Shown here: positions 9,210 through 18,900 of the stretch, in pieces
Layout of the letters: each line of letters opens with the position of its first letter
Position numbering within the stretch: the stretch's first letter is position 1
NCBI RefSeq assembly: GCF_003952345.1
Contig: NZ_CP034433.1
Span: 3,472,001-3,536,000 of the forward strand
Length of the DNA: 64,000 bases
From: Iodobacter ciconiae
GTDB lineage: Bacteria; Pseudomonadota; Gammaproteobacteria; Burkholderiales; Chitinibacteraceae
Reading direction: 5' to 3'
Translations under genes and position numbers: made by a program
The notes under the pieces: model-generated
Seen by the model: only the letters and a program-made list of their open reading frames with translations
The model's database searches: none
What the model was told of the DNA's origin: nothing

Positions 9210-10562
9210 ATGAAAAAAATTTTATTATTTTCAACGGTTTTACTTAGCGCTTGCGGCTCTTTGCTTAGTCCTAGTTCCGGTACACCTTTGCCCGCTACAC
9301 CTGCCCTGTGGGTTGAGCAAAATCAGGCCGCTAACGTGTCTCAGGGCTCATGGTGGCTGGCATTTCATGATACGGCGCTTAACCGGCTGATTGACGATGC
9401 TTTGCAAAGCAATGCAGATTTATCTGTTGCCGCTATCAGATTACGCCGTGCGTATCTTAGAGAGGGCGTCAGTGAGCATGCGGCTTTACCAGTTCTGGGT
9501 GGAAGTGGTGAAGCGGGTGTGAGTCGTAGTTTTGATCCGGTAGTCAATCGTCAGAGCTACAATCTCTCGGCCACTGCCAGCTATGAGTTTGATCTGTGGG
9601 GGCGTTTAGCCAGTGATCGGGCCGCCGCCAGGGAAGAGCGGATTGCTTCTGAGGCCGACAGGCAGGCGCTTAAATTATCAATCTCGGCATCGGTTGCAGG
9701 TCAATATTGGACTATTGCTTTACTGGATCAAAAGCTTGCGGCCAGCACCCTTGATCTGCAGCAGCAGAAGCGGCTGCTGGCGATCGTACAGGCCAAGAAT
9801 CAGGCAGGGGCTTTGGCAAGAAGTGAAGTGCTGAGCGCCGAGCAAAGCTTGTTGAGTGAAGAGGCTAATCACACTCAGCTTTTGCAGCAAAGAAAATCCG
9901 CATTTTATAGCCTGAGTTTATTGTTTGATCGGCCACCACAGAGTTTTACTCTGACAGAAGCCCGCTTACCGCAAGGTGATTTACCCGGCATTGCCGCGGG
10001 TTTGCCTAGTGAGGTATTAGGCCGACGCCCTGATTTACAGGCGATGGAGGCTAGATTAAGGGCGAGTTTGGCGCAAATTGATGTGGCTCGGGCAGCGTTC
10101 TACCCCGGCTTTTCACTTACCAGCAGCCTGGGTAGCGGTAGTTCTGCTTTAGTTGAGCTATTTCAAAACCCGATCGCTTCTGCCGGCCTGAATCTTGCGC
10201 TGCCTTTTTTAGATTGGGAAAAGCATCAGCTGAATCTGGATATCAGCCGTACGCAATATGAAGAGTTGCTTATTACATTCAGGCAAGGTCTTTATAAAGC
10301 ATTGGCTGAAACTGAGCAGGCACTGGATGCCAGAGTTCGCCTTGGCGAACAAAACCAGCAGCTGGTTCAGTCTTTGCAATTGGCAGACAAGCTAGATGGT
10401 ATCGCTCAGGCCCGTTTTGAAGCAGGGGCCACAGACATCCAGCCCCGGCTGGATGCCGCCGCCCGCCGCCGTAACGCCCAAACCAGCCTGCTACAAAATC
10501 GCTTTGATCAGGCAAGTAATTTGCTGGCCATTTATAAGGCTTTGGGTGGCGCTGTGGAGTAG
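9210..10562 (+). CDS. outer-membrane efflux lipoprotein, NodT/OprM family
   Basis: TolC-type outer-membrane channel that completes the MacAB pump. The 450-residue product starts with a lipoprotein signal (MKKILLFSTVLLSACGS, lipobox LSAC, acylated Cys15). It carries two outer-membrane-efflux repeats: the first with TASYEFDLWGRLASDRAAA near residue 115, the second with LGRRPDLQAMEARLRASLAQ near 270 and a matching FLDWEKHQLN strand near 335. It starts 2 nt after the macB stop, so the three genes form a tight operon. The lipid anchor places it in the NodT group rather than with TolC itself. Confidence 0.93.
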   Translation: MKKILLFSTVLLSACGSLLSPSSGTPLPATPALWVEQNQAANVSQGSWWLAFHDTALNRLIDDALQSNADLSVAAIRLRRAYLREGVSEHAALPVLGGSGEAGVSRSFDPVVNRQSYNLSATASYEFDLWGRLASDRAAAREERIASEADRQALKLSISASVAGQYWTIALLDQKLAASTLDLQQQKRLLAIVQAKNQAGALARSEVLSAEQSLLSEEANHTQLLQQRKSAFYSLSLLFDRPPQSFTLTEARLPQGDLPGIAAGLPSEVLGRRPDLQAMEARLRASLAQIDVARAAFYPGFSLTSSLGSGSSALVELFQNPIASAGLNLALPFLDWEKHQLNLDISRTQYEELLITFRQGLYKALAETEQALDARVRLGEQNQQLVQSLQLADKLDGIAQARFEAGATDIQPRLDAAARRRNAQTSLLQNRFDQASNLLAIYKALGGAVE

Positions 10563-10583
10563 GGGAAGCCTGTCTTTACTGGA

Positions 10584-12287
10584 TTACACTAAGTGAAATT
10601 GCTGCATTTCTGCTGTGAGCGCTTTGGATAGCTCTCTCAGGCGTCGTGCGTTACCGGCGGCTTTTTCTACTGCACTGCTGCTGGATGATGCCAGCCGTGA
10701 AACAAGGTCTATGTTACCAACCACGTTATTGGCTTTTTGTGATTGCTGGTGCAGAGAGCTGCTGATGTCGCCGATTACATTCCCCATTGCTTCTGCATCA
10801 ATGCGTATGGTTTCGATTGCAGTCCCTGCACGGCTGGCGAGTTCAACGCCCATTTCTACCTTCTTTACTCCATCATTCATATGTACTGCTGTGTATTCAG
10901 TGCCTTCCTGGATTTTACGTACTTTATCGGTAATTTCCTGTGTGGAGCTAGCGGTGCGTTCAGCTAGTTTTCGTACCTCATCAGCGACGACAGCAAAGCC
11001 CCGTCCTTGCTCGCCAGCTCTTGCAGCTTCGATAGCAGCGTTTAAAGCCAGAAGGTTGGTTTGATCTGCAATATCTCTGATGACTTGCACAATCACAGAA
11101 ATCTGCTGGGCATGGCCTGTGAGCATAGCGACACTGCCGGAGGCTTCTTGTACTGTAGCGGCAATAATTTTGATGCTGTCTACTGTTTCACGGATTACCT
11201 GATCGCTGCGGGTTAAGGTTTGATTGGATGATTTGGTCATGTCGCTGGCGTTGTTGGCGTTGCTTGAAATTTGACTAATGCTGGTGACAAGTTGTTGTAC
11301 GGTTTCACGCATCGCGAGCATTGAGTCGGATTGATTTTTGACTAAATTTTCTGCTTCATCCGAGGCATTGCCAATTGCATCTGCTCCCAATTCGATTTCC
11401 TGGGCAGCATTTGAAACTTGTTGCATTATGCGGCTTAATTTGATTTGCATATCGCCCATAAGGGCCAGAAAGCTGTCTGGAGCGTGGCCACTTATTGCAA
11501 TGTGGTGTGCAAAATCACCTGCGGCCATATAGGAAATGTGTTGCTTGGCTTCTTCCACACTGCCACCGATGGTGTTGCGTAAGGCGACAAAAGTGCGCCA
11601 CAGCATAAATAGAGTCGCTAGTCCGGTTAATATGAAGGTCAGTTTTGCAATGTTGGCCAAGTGATTGGAGTCGACTACCGCCTTTGTGGTACGTAATTCA
11701 AGCAGGATGTAAAACTCATCAATGGGCTGCATGATTTTGGCTTTATTTATGTGATAGTTTTTATCGTGCATTATTGTTCGTGCTTTGGCGTAGCCTTCTT
11801 CCGAGCCTTCTCCGGTTTTTTTGACTAAACCCATGGCTTCTACTTCGGTATTGACTAAGCCATCGGAGTTTTTCTTGGCTTCAGTGAGCTTGCCAAATTC
11901 TTCATCGGTAAATCCCAGCTCCTTCATCATTTCTAATAAGGGGCGTTTGAGGGCTGAATCGGCTCTTGGCGCGGCTCCTGTAGCAGCTACAAAATCCCAG
12001 TAGATTCGGTTGTAGCTTTCTGGCCGTGCTTTTTCTCCATTACGAATCGCCAAAATATCCATATATTGCTTTTCATACGCCGGATCGCGCGACACCACAT
12101 AGGTTCGTGCCAGGCGGGTTAAATCATCAGAAGACTGACGTAACTCGTCTGCAAGTAAATAGGATTGGTAGCGCTGCAAATTGGCATCGTCCACCCGGCT
12201 TTGCAGGCTGACATATACGGCAAATACGATGACTAATAGCATCAGACAGCCAATAGATAACATAAGATTTTTTTGGAAAGAAGACAT
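10584..12287 (-). CDS. methyl-accepting chemotaxis protein
   Basis: Transmembrane chemoreceptor feeding the CheA/CheW pathway. The 567-residue product has a first membrane helix at about residues 8-28, a periplasmic four-helix-bundle-type sensor domain (about 29-205), a second helix (about 210-230), a HAMP region ([11 protein letters not shown] near 255), and a long cytoplasmic signalling domain. The hairpin tip has the highly conserved sequence [19 protein letters not shown] followed by [14 protein letters not shown]. No obvious C-terminal CheR-binding pentapeptide is visible (it ends MQQFHLV). It lies tail-to-tail with the efflux lipoprotein gene, with 21 nt between stops, and no chemotaxis genes are adjacent. 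The ligand is unknown. Confidence 0.96.
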   Translation of the reverse strand: MSSFQKNLMLSIGCLMLLVIVFAVYVSLQSRVDDANLQRYQSYLLADELRQSSDDLTRLARTYVVSRDPAYEKQYMDILAIRNGEKARPESYNRIYWDFVAATGAAPRADSALKRPLLEMMKELGFTDEEFGKLTEAKKNSDGLVNTEVEAMGLVKKTGEGSEEGYAKARTIMHDKNYHINKAKIMQPIDEFYILLELRTTKAVVDSNHLANIAKLTFILTGLATLFMLWRTFVALRNTIGGSVEEAKQHISYMAAGDFAHHIAISGHAPDSFLALMGDMQIKLSRIMQQVSNAAQEIELGADAIGNASDEAENLVKNQSDSMLAMRETVQQLVTSISQISSNANNASDMTKSSNQTLTRSDQVIRETVDSIKIIAATVQEASGSVAMLTGHAQQISVIVQVIRDIADQTNLLALNAAIEAARAGEQGRGFAVVADEVRKLAERTASSTQEITDKVRKIQEGTEYTAVHMNDGVKKVEMGVELASRAGTAIETIRIDAEAMGNVIGDISSSLHQQSQKANNVVGNIDLVSRLASSSSSAVEKAAGNARRLRELSKALTAEMQQFHLV

Positions 12288-12541
12288 TTTGCATCACCAT
12301 TTTATGGTTACTGGTTATGCTTAATATGGCAGAGATTTTTAATTACAAAACGGAATATTTTTTTTAACTGATGGTAGGTACAAGTAGGTTCTATAGCGCT
12401 GTTTTTTGAGTTTTTTGTGTGAAATGGTGCAGTTATTGATTTTGATCGCTTTGTTGATGAATAGTCTTAGATGGTAGAGATACGCATTAAGCAGTTTTTA
12501 ATCTGGTTAGCCAGTTCAAATGTATGAACTGGCTAGCATAT

Positions 12542-13774
12542 TTAATTGTTTTGATTTAACCAATCCAGAGCACCCAATCCGGCTTGCCTGCCGCTGGCAA
12601 GACAGGCGGTAATTAGATAGCCACCGGTGGGAGCTTCCCAATCCAGCATTTCGCCCGCACAAAATACGCCGGGCATTTTGTTCAGCATCAGCGCAGGGTT
12701 TACTGCTTCAAAGCGCACACCGCCAGCACTGCTGATGGCTTCATCAATTGGCCGCGTGGCTAATAGTTTGAGCGGCAGACCTTTAATAGCGATAGCCAGT
12801 TTATTCATATCGTTAAAATCGTTGCGGGAAATCTCTTCGCGCAGCAGGCCCGCTTTTACCCCCTCGATACCTAATTTGCGGCGCAAATGGCTGGCCATTG
12901 AATCTGCACCACGCGGGCGTTTCAAATCTTCTAAAATACGTTCCAGCGATTTGCCGGGGGCGAGATCCAGCAGAATATCGGCGCTACCACTGGCTTTGAT
13001 TTCATCACGAAAAGCTGCAGAGAAGCTATAGATCAGGCTGCCTTCTACCCCGCCTTTGGTCAGTACAAATTCGCCTTGTTTACGCATGCCTTTAAATTCA
13101 ATGGCAACCGCTTTCAGTGGCGTACCGGCAAAGCGCTCGCTTAAGTGATCGCTCCAGCCAATATCAAAGCCACAATTTGCAGGGGCTAAAGGCTCTATAT
13201 CGATGCCTTTTTCTGCCAGTAGAGGCTGCCAAAGGCCATCAGAGCCGAGCTTGGCCCAGCTTGCACCGCCCAAAGCCAGTATGGCAGCATCGCTGCTGTG
13301 GCTGATTTCGCCCTCTGGCGTAGTAAAGCGCATTTGCCCAGTATCGTTCCAGCCCAGCCAGCGATGGCGCACATGAATGCGCACGCCACTGCTGCGCAAT
13401 CTGGAAATCCAGGCGCGTAATAGGGGGGCGGCTTTCATTTCTTTCGGAAATACCCGGCCAGAGCTGCCCACAAAGGTTTCGATGCCGAGGCCATGTACCC
13501 ATTTTTGCAAAGTTTCGTTACTAAAGGCAGCCAGCATGGGCTGCAGCTGGCTGCTGCGCTGGCCGTAGCGGGCTAAAAAAGGCTCGGTAGCTTCGGAGTG
13601 GGTAATATTTAAACCACCCACGCCAGCAAGTAAAAATTTACGCCCTACCGATGGCATTGCGTCAAAAAGATCCACGTCTGCCCCTCCCTGGCTAAGGATT
13701 TCGGCGGCCATGAGGCCAGCAGGGCCACCACCAATAATGGTGACAGATTTGCGGGGTGCGAAAGGAGAGGTCAT
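12542..13774 (-). CDS. HI0933/YhiN-type FAD-dependent oxidoreductase
   Basis: Predicted flavoprotein of the HI0933 (YhiN, TIGR03862-like) family, whose substrate is unknown. The 410-residue product has the FAD dinucleotide-binding motif GGGPAGLMAAEIL at about residue 15, the family's GRKFLLAGVGGLNITHSE at about 45, a second ILALGGASWAKLGSDG segment near 165, and the C-terminal FAD contact region CAGEMLDWEAPTGGYLITAC near 370. AAGG lies 6 nt before the ATG. Neighbours on both sides are unrelated, so it appears to be a single-gene unit. The alternative of a tricarballylate or succinate dehydrogenase-like enzyme is not supported by the motif order. Confidence 0.9.
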   Translation of the reverse strand: MTSPFAPRKSVTIIGGGPAGLMAAEILSQGGADVDLFDAMPSVGRKFLLAGVGGLNITHSEATEPFLARYGQRSSQLQPMLAAFSNETLQKWVHGLGIETFVGSSGRVFPKEMKAAPLLRAWISRLRSSGVRIHVRHRWLGWNDTGQMRFTTPEGEISHSSDAAILALGGASWAKLGSDGLWQPLLAEKGIDIEPLAPANCGFDIGWSDHLSERFAGTPLKAVAIEFKGMRKQGEFVLTKGGVEGSLIYSFSAAFRDEIKASGSADILLDLAPGKSLERILEDLKRPRGADSMASHLRRKLGIEGVKAGLLREEISRNDFNDMNKLAIAIKGLPLKLLATRPIDEAISSAGGVRFEAVNPALMLNKMPGVFCAGEMLDWEAPTGGYLITACLASGRQAGLGALDWLNQNN

Positions 13775-14600
13775 GACGAGCCTTACGGTAAAAGCGCCCG
13801 AAGATTGGGGGCGGGTAGAGCAGACTAAGAGAGAGCGATAAGATATTTAAAAGCGGCAGCTTCAGACTTATTGCATTGCATAAATTTGCTGTATTTTAGC
13901 AGATTAGTGCTGTGCATATGGAAGGGTAGCCGTTGTTATGTCAAAGTTAGAAGCGCTGTTTTAAACCGGAGCACGGTACTGATTTAGCTGTGCTTGCAGG
14001 TAAATCAGTGGGGCCAGAGGCCACGAGTGGTGCCATATTTTTGCTTAGCTGGCGATGCAGGGGCTCGAAAAAACGCTCTAAAATATTTTTTTTGGCTATG
14101 TTTTTGCTCTATAGCAGGTAAAAATGTACATTTTATTTAGTCAATATAAAAATTAAACTTTGACGCATCAATGGAAAGTGCAGTAAAAAATCAATAACAT
14201 ACAACGCGATGTAAACAAGGATTCATTTTTTTGCCTTTGAAGGCTCAATTAAATAAAGCTTTCCTCTGCAAACTATATTGTAAAAATTAAATTATTTTAT
14301 TGGCGTACCTAAGAATTAAAAATCTAAATTTATAGTGAAATATGAAGGTACAGCGGGCATCTTCTAAGTACATGATCGCTCTTAAAATAGAGATAGGCCG
14401 TATGGTATTTGTGGCAAAAGGGGACTTGCTATCAAAAGCCAAAATTCAGCGCGGGCATATTTTTGCCAGCCCCAAGCAGCGGGGGGTGAGGGAGGAATAT
14501 CCACGGAAAATGGATTGTTGGTATGTGGATTTGATACCAACAAATATACCAACAATGGTGGTCGGCTTTGTTGGTACTTGGGAGAGCGATGACCAATGTC
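13775..14600. other. AT-rich gene-poor stretch beside tRNA-Met
   Basis: Over 800 bp with no convincing gene. The part from about 14060 to 14340 is clearly more AT-rich than its surroundings, with many A- and T-runs. One 92-codon open frame (14342-14620) lacks a ribosome-binding site and any recognisable domain. The right part holds four 10-bp repeats (see 14515-14577). Because it abuts the 3' end of a tRNA gene, a decayed insertion is possible; no integrase gene is present. Confidence 0.5.
14515..14577. repeat. cluster of four 10-bp repeats in alternating orientation
   Basis: TTGTTGGTAT occurs at 14515-14524, its exact reverse complement ATACCAACAA at 14534-14543 and again at 14546-14555, and the near-identical TTGTTGGTAC at 14568-14577. 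The first pair forms a hairpin with a 9-nt loop and the second pair one with a 12-nt loop. The cluster is 85 bp from the tRNA-Met 3' end. Arrays of this sort can be integrase or excisionase arm sites, which is only an inference here. Confidence 0.6.
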
Positions 14601-14636
14601 AAAAGCCCCGTAACCGTTAGATTTGCGGGGCTTTTT
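14601..14636 (-). terminator. rho-independent terminator downstream of tRNA-Met
   Basis: AAAAGCCCCG pairs with CGGGGCTTTT around a 15-nt loop. In the minus direction it follows the tRNA-Met 3' end by about 25 nt and ends in a T-run; the symmetrical A/T flanks would let it act from both sides. A second small hairpin (CTCTGG/CCAGAG, 14637-14654) lies between it and the tRNA. Confidence 0.8.
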
Positions 14637-14661
14637 CTCTGGCGTTAACCAGAGAAGTATC

Positions 14662-14738
14662 TGGTGGCTATGGCGGGACTCGAACCTGCGACCCCAGCAT
14701 TATGAGTGCTGTGCTCTAACCAACTGAGCTACATAGCC
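14662..14738 (-). tRNA. tRNA-Met (CAU), elongator type
   Basis: A 77-nt tRNA with encoded CCA. The acceptor stem is GGCTATG/CATAGCC, the D arm contains GTAGCTCAGTTGGTTAGAGC, the anticodon loop has CTCATAA with anticodon CAT, and the T arm GGTTCGAGTCC is standard. The body closely resembles E. coli metT/metU elongator tRNA-Met rather than the initiator (the first acceptor pair is G-C) or tRNA-Ile2. Confidence 0.96.
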
Positions 14739-14899
14739 TTAAAGAGGGACGCATTATGGTGGCTTTTTGGAGGGCTGTCAAACACTAATTAGGCGCTTTT
14801 TGAATATTTTTTAAAAAATACCCGAGTGTATTTAATGCTGGAAACGTGCTTGGCCATTGAAATTTAATATGAGTTCTTAAAAAGACATTCAGTTCAAAA

Positions 14900-16057
14900 T
14901 TAAAGCTCGCCCGAGCGGTCCCGCCCGCCCAGCCCCGGCGCTGTTTTGCCTTGCAATTCTTTGGAGAAGGCGATGACTTTAAACAGTTCGCCCATTTCGG
15001 TATTGCTGGTTAGTTTTTGTAAGGCAGTGGACATTCGCAGGTATTCTACGCTGCCGGTTTCCATTTGTGCTGCACGCTCCAGAATGCCCGCGTCGATCAG
15101 ATAGCTGGCCTGCGAGGTATAGCCTTCAAGGCTCAGCCCGGCTTGATTGGCTGCGTGGTAAATGGCCGAGAAATCCACGTGACAGGTAATATCTGTCAGG
15201 CCGGGTAAAAAGAAAGGGTCATGAATGCTGTGGTGCCGATAATGGCCCATCAGCGTGCCCATGCTGCGCTCCGGGTGGTAAAACTCGCGGGCAGGAAAGC
15301 CGTAATCAATCAGTAAAATCAAGCCAAATTGCAAGCTGGCAGCGAGCGTATTGATAAAGCCCTGTGCTTCTTGCTGGATTTCGGTGGTGTATTGCGGGAT
15401 GTGCGGGAAGGGCTCGCAAGCGACTTCCAGTTTTAAATCTGTAATCGCCCGGTGTTCAAATGCCAGATTGCCATTGTTTTCAACCACACCACATTGCTGC
15501 CAGTGATAGCCGTTAAAGCGCACCAGCTCGCAGGGCATGGCGTCTAGTACTTCGTTGCCAACCATTACGCCCACAAATTGTCTGGGCAGATCATCAAGCC
15601 ATCTGGCTTTGTGTGCCAGGTGTGGCACAAGGGTTTGGAGTGTTTTACGCTGGCGCTCGCGTAATTCGCCCGATAGCTCCAGAATGAAGTATTCGCTGGG
15701 CAGGGCATCAAGGCGCTCTAACTCGAGTAAGATTTGTGCGGCAAGCTGGCCTGTGCCTGCGCCTATTTCCAGAACGTCGCCCCCGCATTCCTGCAAAGCA
15801 TGAGCCAGCGTATTGGCGATGCAGGTACCAAAGAGGGGGGAGATTTCTGGTGCAGTAACAAAATCACCCGCGCCTCCAAACTTGGCCGCACCACCGCTGT
15901 AATAGCCAAGGCCCGGTGTGTATAGGGCCATGCGCATATAGTCGGCAAAAGAAATCCAGCCTCCCGATTCTTTAATCTGCTGGCGAATATGTAAGATTAA
16001 GGCCTGGCTGGCTTGTAGTGCCTCGTCAGATGGCGTTGGGAGTTGCGGATTAGTCAT
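14900..16057 (-). CDS. SAM-dependent methyltransferase, MidA/NDUFAF7 (DUF185) family
   Basis: Class I methyltransferase of the family that includes mitochondrial NDUFAF7/MidA, a protein arginine methyltransferase of complex I assembly; the bacterial role is not established. The 385-residue product shows the family start ISFADYMRMALYTPGLGYYSGG near residue 35 (two adjoining motifs), the SAM-binding motif VLEIGAGTGQLAA near 100, VMVGNEVLDAMPC near 170 and LLIDYGFPAREFYHPERS near 255. I chose the ATG giving MTNPQLPTPSDEA; a frame 37 codons longer has no family-like sequence. It is divergent from folM, with 168 nt between their starts. Confidence 0.93.
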   Translation of the reverse strand: MTNPQLPTPSDEALQASQALILHIRQQIKESGGWISFADYMRMALYTPGLGYYSGGAAKFGGAGDFVTAPEISPLFGTCIANTLAHALQECGGDVLEIGAGTGQLAAQILLELERLDALPSEYFILELSGELRERQRKTLQTLVPHLAHKARWLDDLPRQFVGVMVGNEVLDAMPCELVRFNGYHWQQCGVVENNGNLAFEHRAITDLKLEVACEPFPHIPQYTTEIQQEAQGFINTLAASLQFGLILLIDYGFPAREFYHPERSMGTLMGHYRHHSIHDPFFLPGLTDITCHVDFSAIYHAANQAGLSLEGYTSQASYLIDAGILERAAQMETGSVEYLRMSTALQKLTSNTEMGELFKVIAFSKELQGKTAPGLGGRDRSGEL

Positions 16058-16225
16058 GTGGGCGGGAAAATCGCAAGCATAAAAACAATATTGTATGGGG
16101 CGGGGGGAGAATATGCAGCACAAAGTGGTGTTGAGTGCCGTTGGCGTGGAAAATAAAGTGTGGGGCAAGTGGGGGGCCGGGCTGTATAAATTGCTGGCAA
16201 GGGCCGTTAAAACGGGGAGTTGGGC

Positions 16226-16957
16226 ATGCAGGTAGTTTTGATTACTGGCGGGGCGAAAAGAGTAGGAGCAGGTTTGGCTCGTTATTTACACGCCCGTGGC
16301 TGGCAAGTGCTGCTGCACTATCGTTCATCCGCTTTGGCCGCGCAGCAGCTGGCTGACGAGTTAAACACCATCCGCCCGGCATCTGTTGCACTGGTGCAAT
16401 TAGATTTACTCGACACCGCTCGCCTGCCCGAGCTGGTTTCTGCTGCGATTGTTGCGTTTGGCCGGCTGGATGCTGTGGTGAACAATGCCTCATCCTTTTT
16501 CCCAACGCCGATTGGCGATTTTAGTGAAATGGCCTGGCTAGATTTACTGGGCTCCAATCTAAAAGCCCCGCTGTTCTTGGCTCAGGCCGCTGCCTGCGAG
16601 CTGAAAAAAACAGGAGGGGTAATTGTTTCCATTACCGATATTCATGCTGATCGCCCGTATAAAAATCACACCATTTACACTATTGCCAAGGCGGGCCTGG
16701 TGGCGATGACCAAATCGCTAGCCAGAGATCTGGCCCCTTATGTGCGTGTTAATGCCGTCGCTCCCGGTGCAAATATCTGGCCCGAGGGCGAATCTGTTTT
16801 TGATGATGCCGAGCGTGAACGCATTATCGATACCATTCCTTTGGCCCGCAACGGCAGCCCCGAGGATCTGGCCCAGGCTATTCACTTTTTACTGGAAGCG
16901 CCATATTTAACCGGGGTGATTTTGCCGGTGGACGGGGGAAGGAGTGTGGTGCTGTAG
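16226..16957 (+). CDS. folM: pteridine reductase / dihydromonapterin reductase (FolM-like SDR)
   Basis: NADPH-dependent short-chain dehydrogenase that reduces pterins such as dihydromonapterin or dihydrofolate. The 243-residue product carries the pteridine-reductase form of the cofactor motif (TGGAKRVGAG, that is TGx3RxG, near residue 7) with Arg typical of PTR1/FolM. It also has NNASSFFPTPIGDF near 85, the catalytic YTIAKAG (Tyr-x3-Lys) near 150, and the C-terminal ILPVDGGRSV. GGGGAG lies 6 nt before the ATG. It is followed by ttcA in the same direction. A general SDR role cannot be excluded, but the TGx3RxG form is quite specific. Confidence 0.88.
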   Translation: MQVVLITGGAKRVGAGLARYLHARGWQVLLHYRSSALAAQQLADELNTIRPASVALVQLDLLDTARLPELVSAAIVAFGRLDAVVNNASSFFPTPIGDFSEMAWLDLLGSNLKAPLFLAQAAACELKKTGGVIVSITDIHADRPYKNHTIYTIAKAGLVAMTKSLARDLAPYVRVNAVAPGANIWPEGESVFDDAERERIIDTIPLARNGSPEDLAQAIHFLLEAPYLTGVILPVDGGRSVVL

Positions 16958-17050
16958 GGCTTCTCTTTGTGCTTTGCTAATAAAATACCTTCTATATCTA
17001 CGGTAATTCGCTCTAATCGGGTAAAATCCGCATTAATTCAAGAATCTACA

Positions 17051-17071
17051 GCAGGGCGCGATGCGCCCTGC
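17051..17071. other. perfect 9-bp stem-loop between folM and ttcA
   Basis: GCAGGGCGC and GCGCCCTGC flank a 3-nt loop, 19 nt upstream of the ttcA start codon. There is no T-run after it, so it is not a standard terminator. It could be an operator or a hairpin in the ttcA leader. Confidence 0.6.
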
Positions 17072-17089
17072 TCTGCATTGGTGCCCCGT

Positions 17090-18019
17090 ATGACTGATTC
17101 AACGCTTTCCGAAGTCGAAAAAAAACAGCAGTACAATTTCAATAAGCTCGCCAAACGCTTACGCCACAATGTGGGTGATGCGATTAATCATTTTAATATG
17201 ATCGAGGAAGGCGATAAGGTGATGGTGTGCCTGTCAGGAGGCAAAGACAGCTATACCATGCTGGATATCTTACTTGGTTTGCAAAAATCTGCGCCGATTA
17301 ACTTCAGCATTGTTGCTGTTAATTTGGATCAGAAGCAGCCGGGTTTTCCGGAGGATATTTTACCGGCCTATCTGACTGGTATTGGCGTGGAACACCGGAT
17401 TATCGAGGAAGACACTTATAGTATTGTCACTCGGGTGATTGAAGAAGGTAAAACCACCTGCAGCCTCTGTTCGCGTTTACGTCGCGGCATTTTGTACCGC
17501 GTTGCAGAGGAAATCGGCGCAACTAAGATTGCCTTGGGCCACCATCGCGACGATATCCTTAGTACACTATTTTTAAACATGTTTTACGGCGGTAAGCTAA
17601 AAGGCATGCCGCCTAAGCTGGTTTCGGATAACGGTAAGCATGTGGTGATCCGCCCGCTGGCTTATTGTAAAGAAAAAGATATTATTCGCTACGCCGATGC
17701 CCGTGAATTCCCGATTATTCCGTGTAATTTATGTGGTTCCCAGCCTAATTTACAGCGCCAGATTATTGCAGACATGCTGCGCGATTGGGATAAACGCTTT
17801 CCGGGCCGCCTGGAAACCATGTTTACCGCCATGTGCAATGTGGTGCCTTCGCATCTGGCCGATCCTAAGCGCTATGACTTTGCCAATATCAAGGCCGATG
17901 GACAGCCGCGAGAAGACGGCGATAAGGCTTTTGATAAGGAAGTCTTTAGTGACCCGGCGCGTATTTCGATTATGGACAGCCGCAGGCCGATTCAGGTTGA
18001 AGCCTGTGGAGATGCATAA
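17090..18019 (+). CDS. ttcA: tRNA 2-thiocytidine(32) synthetase
   Basis: ATP-dependent tRNA thiolase that makes 2-thiocytidine at position 32 of certain tRNAs, using a [4Fe-4S] cluster. The 309-residue product has the PP-loop motif [10 protein letters not shown] near residue 45, the cluster cysteines in [12 protein letters not shown] near 125 and IPCNLCGSQ near 215, and LGHHRDD near 150. I chose the ATG giving [20 protein letters not shown], which matches family starts; a frame 41 codons longer covers the hairpin region. The stop codon overlaps the start of the next gene (TAATG), so the two are translationally coupled. Confidence 0.96.
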   Translation: MTDSTLSEVEKKQQYNFNKLAKRLRHNVGDAINHFNMIEEGDKVMVCLSGGKDSYTMLDILLGLQKSAPINFSIVAVNLDQKQPGFPEDILPAYLTGIGVEHRIIEEDTYSIVTRVIEEGKTTCSLCSRLRRGILYRVAEEIGATKIALGHHRDDILSTLFLNMFYGGKLKGMPPKLVSDNGKHVVIRPLAYCKEKDIIRYADAREFPIIPCNLCGSQPNLQRQIIADMLRDWDKRFPGRLETMFTAMCNVVPSHLADPKRYDFANIKADGQPREDGDKAFDKEVFSDPARISIMDSRRPIQVEACGDA

Positions 18020-18801
18020 TGCTGGGCAGACGCACTCCCCGCCGTGGTGGCGATGAAATTATGATTGATGTGTCTGAATCGCAAGGTGTACGTAAATTAC
18101 ATTTCGGTGCGGACGACACGCAAAGTGCAATGCGGGTATCTGATCCAAACGAAATGATTCTTGCCTACTCGCGCTGTATGTTTGGCTATCTCTTATTTAC
18201 TGAATTGCCCAAAACGGCGCTGTTAATTGGCCTGGGTGGCGGATCGATTGCCAAATGGGTGCATCATAAGCTGGTGGATACCAAGCTGACCTGCGCCGAA
18301 TTGCATCCGCAGGTGATTTCAGTAGCGCGTTCGATGTTTTGTTTACCGCCTGATGATGACCGTCTTGAAGTGTTGTGCACGGATGGTGCGGCCTATGTTT
18401 ACAATATGCCAGAGAATTCAAGTGACCTGATTATGATGGATGCTTATTCTGCAACCGGTATTGCTGAGCCGCTTGCCACCGTCGATTTTTTCAGTGCATG
18501 CAGGCAAAGGCTGACAAATAATGGTGTGCTGGCGGTAAATTTGTGGGGAGCAGATCGACGTTTTAATCATTACTTAGAGCGTCTGGGTGAAGTTTTTGAA
18601 GGGCGGGTGCTGTGTTTACCTGCAAGACAGAAGGGAAACGTAATTGCTTTTGCTTTTCGTTGTGGTCAGAATAATCCAACGTGGGATAAGCTGGCCGAAC
18701 GGGCCAAAGTGCTTGAAACCCAGCTGGGGCTTGAGTTTGCTGAGTTTGTGAGCGATCTGGCAAGGATGAATCCTCACAATGACAGAAAATTATTTATATA
18801 A
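18019..18801 (+). CDS. spermidine synthase-like (SpeE-fold) protein
   Basis: Protein with the spermidine-synthase methyltransferase-like fold. The 260-residue product has LLIGLGGGSIAKWVH near residue 68, the acidic strand CAELHPQVISVAR near 92, CTDGAAYVYN near 122, and LIMMDAYSATGIAEPLAT near 138. True spermidine synthases have a conserved gate-keeping loop with D-x-(S/T)-DP; here the equivalent is MMDAYSATG, so aminopropyl transfer is doubtful and the function is best left open. It overlaps the ttcA stop by one nucleotide and may be co-translated with it. Confidence 0.85.
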   Translation: MLGRRTPRRGGDEIMIDVSESQGVRKLHFGADDTQSAMRVSDPNEMILAYSRCMFGYLLFTELPKTALLIGLGGGSIAKWVHHKLVDTKLTCAELHPQVISVARSMFCLPPDDDRLEVLCTDGAAYVYNMPENSSDLIMMDAYSATGIAEPLATVDFFSACRQRLTNNGVLAVNLWGADRRFNHYLERLGEVFEGRVLCLPARQKGNVIAFAFRCGQNNPTWDKLAERAKVLETQLGLEFAEFVSDLARMNPHNDRKLFI

Positions 18802-18900
18802 ATTCTGCGATTAACTTCCTATTTGCGAGCAATACCTGTTTCCAAGCAGAGTAGGATGTGGAAAAATCGAGTTAACTAAGCAATTTACGCAGGTAAGGAT

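Noticed and set aside
14342-14620. 92-codon open frame beside tRNA-Met
   Set aside because: No ribosome-binding site, no recognisable domain, and its 3' part is made of the repeat cluster and the terminator stem.
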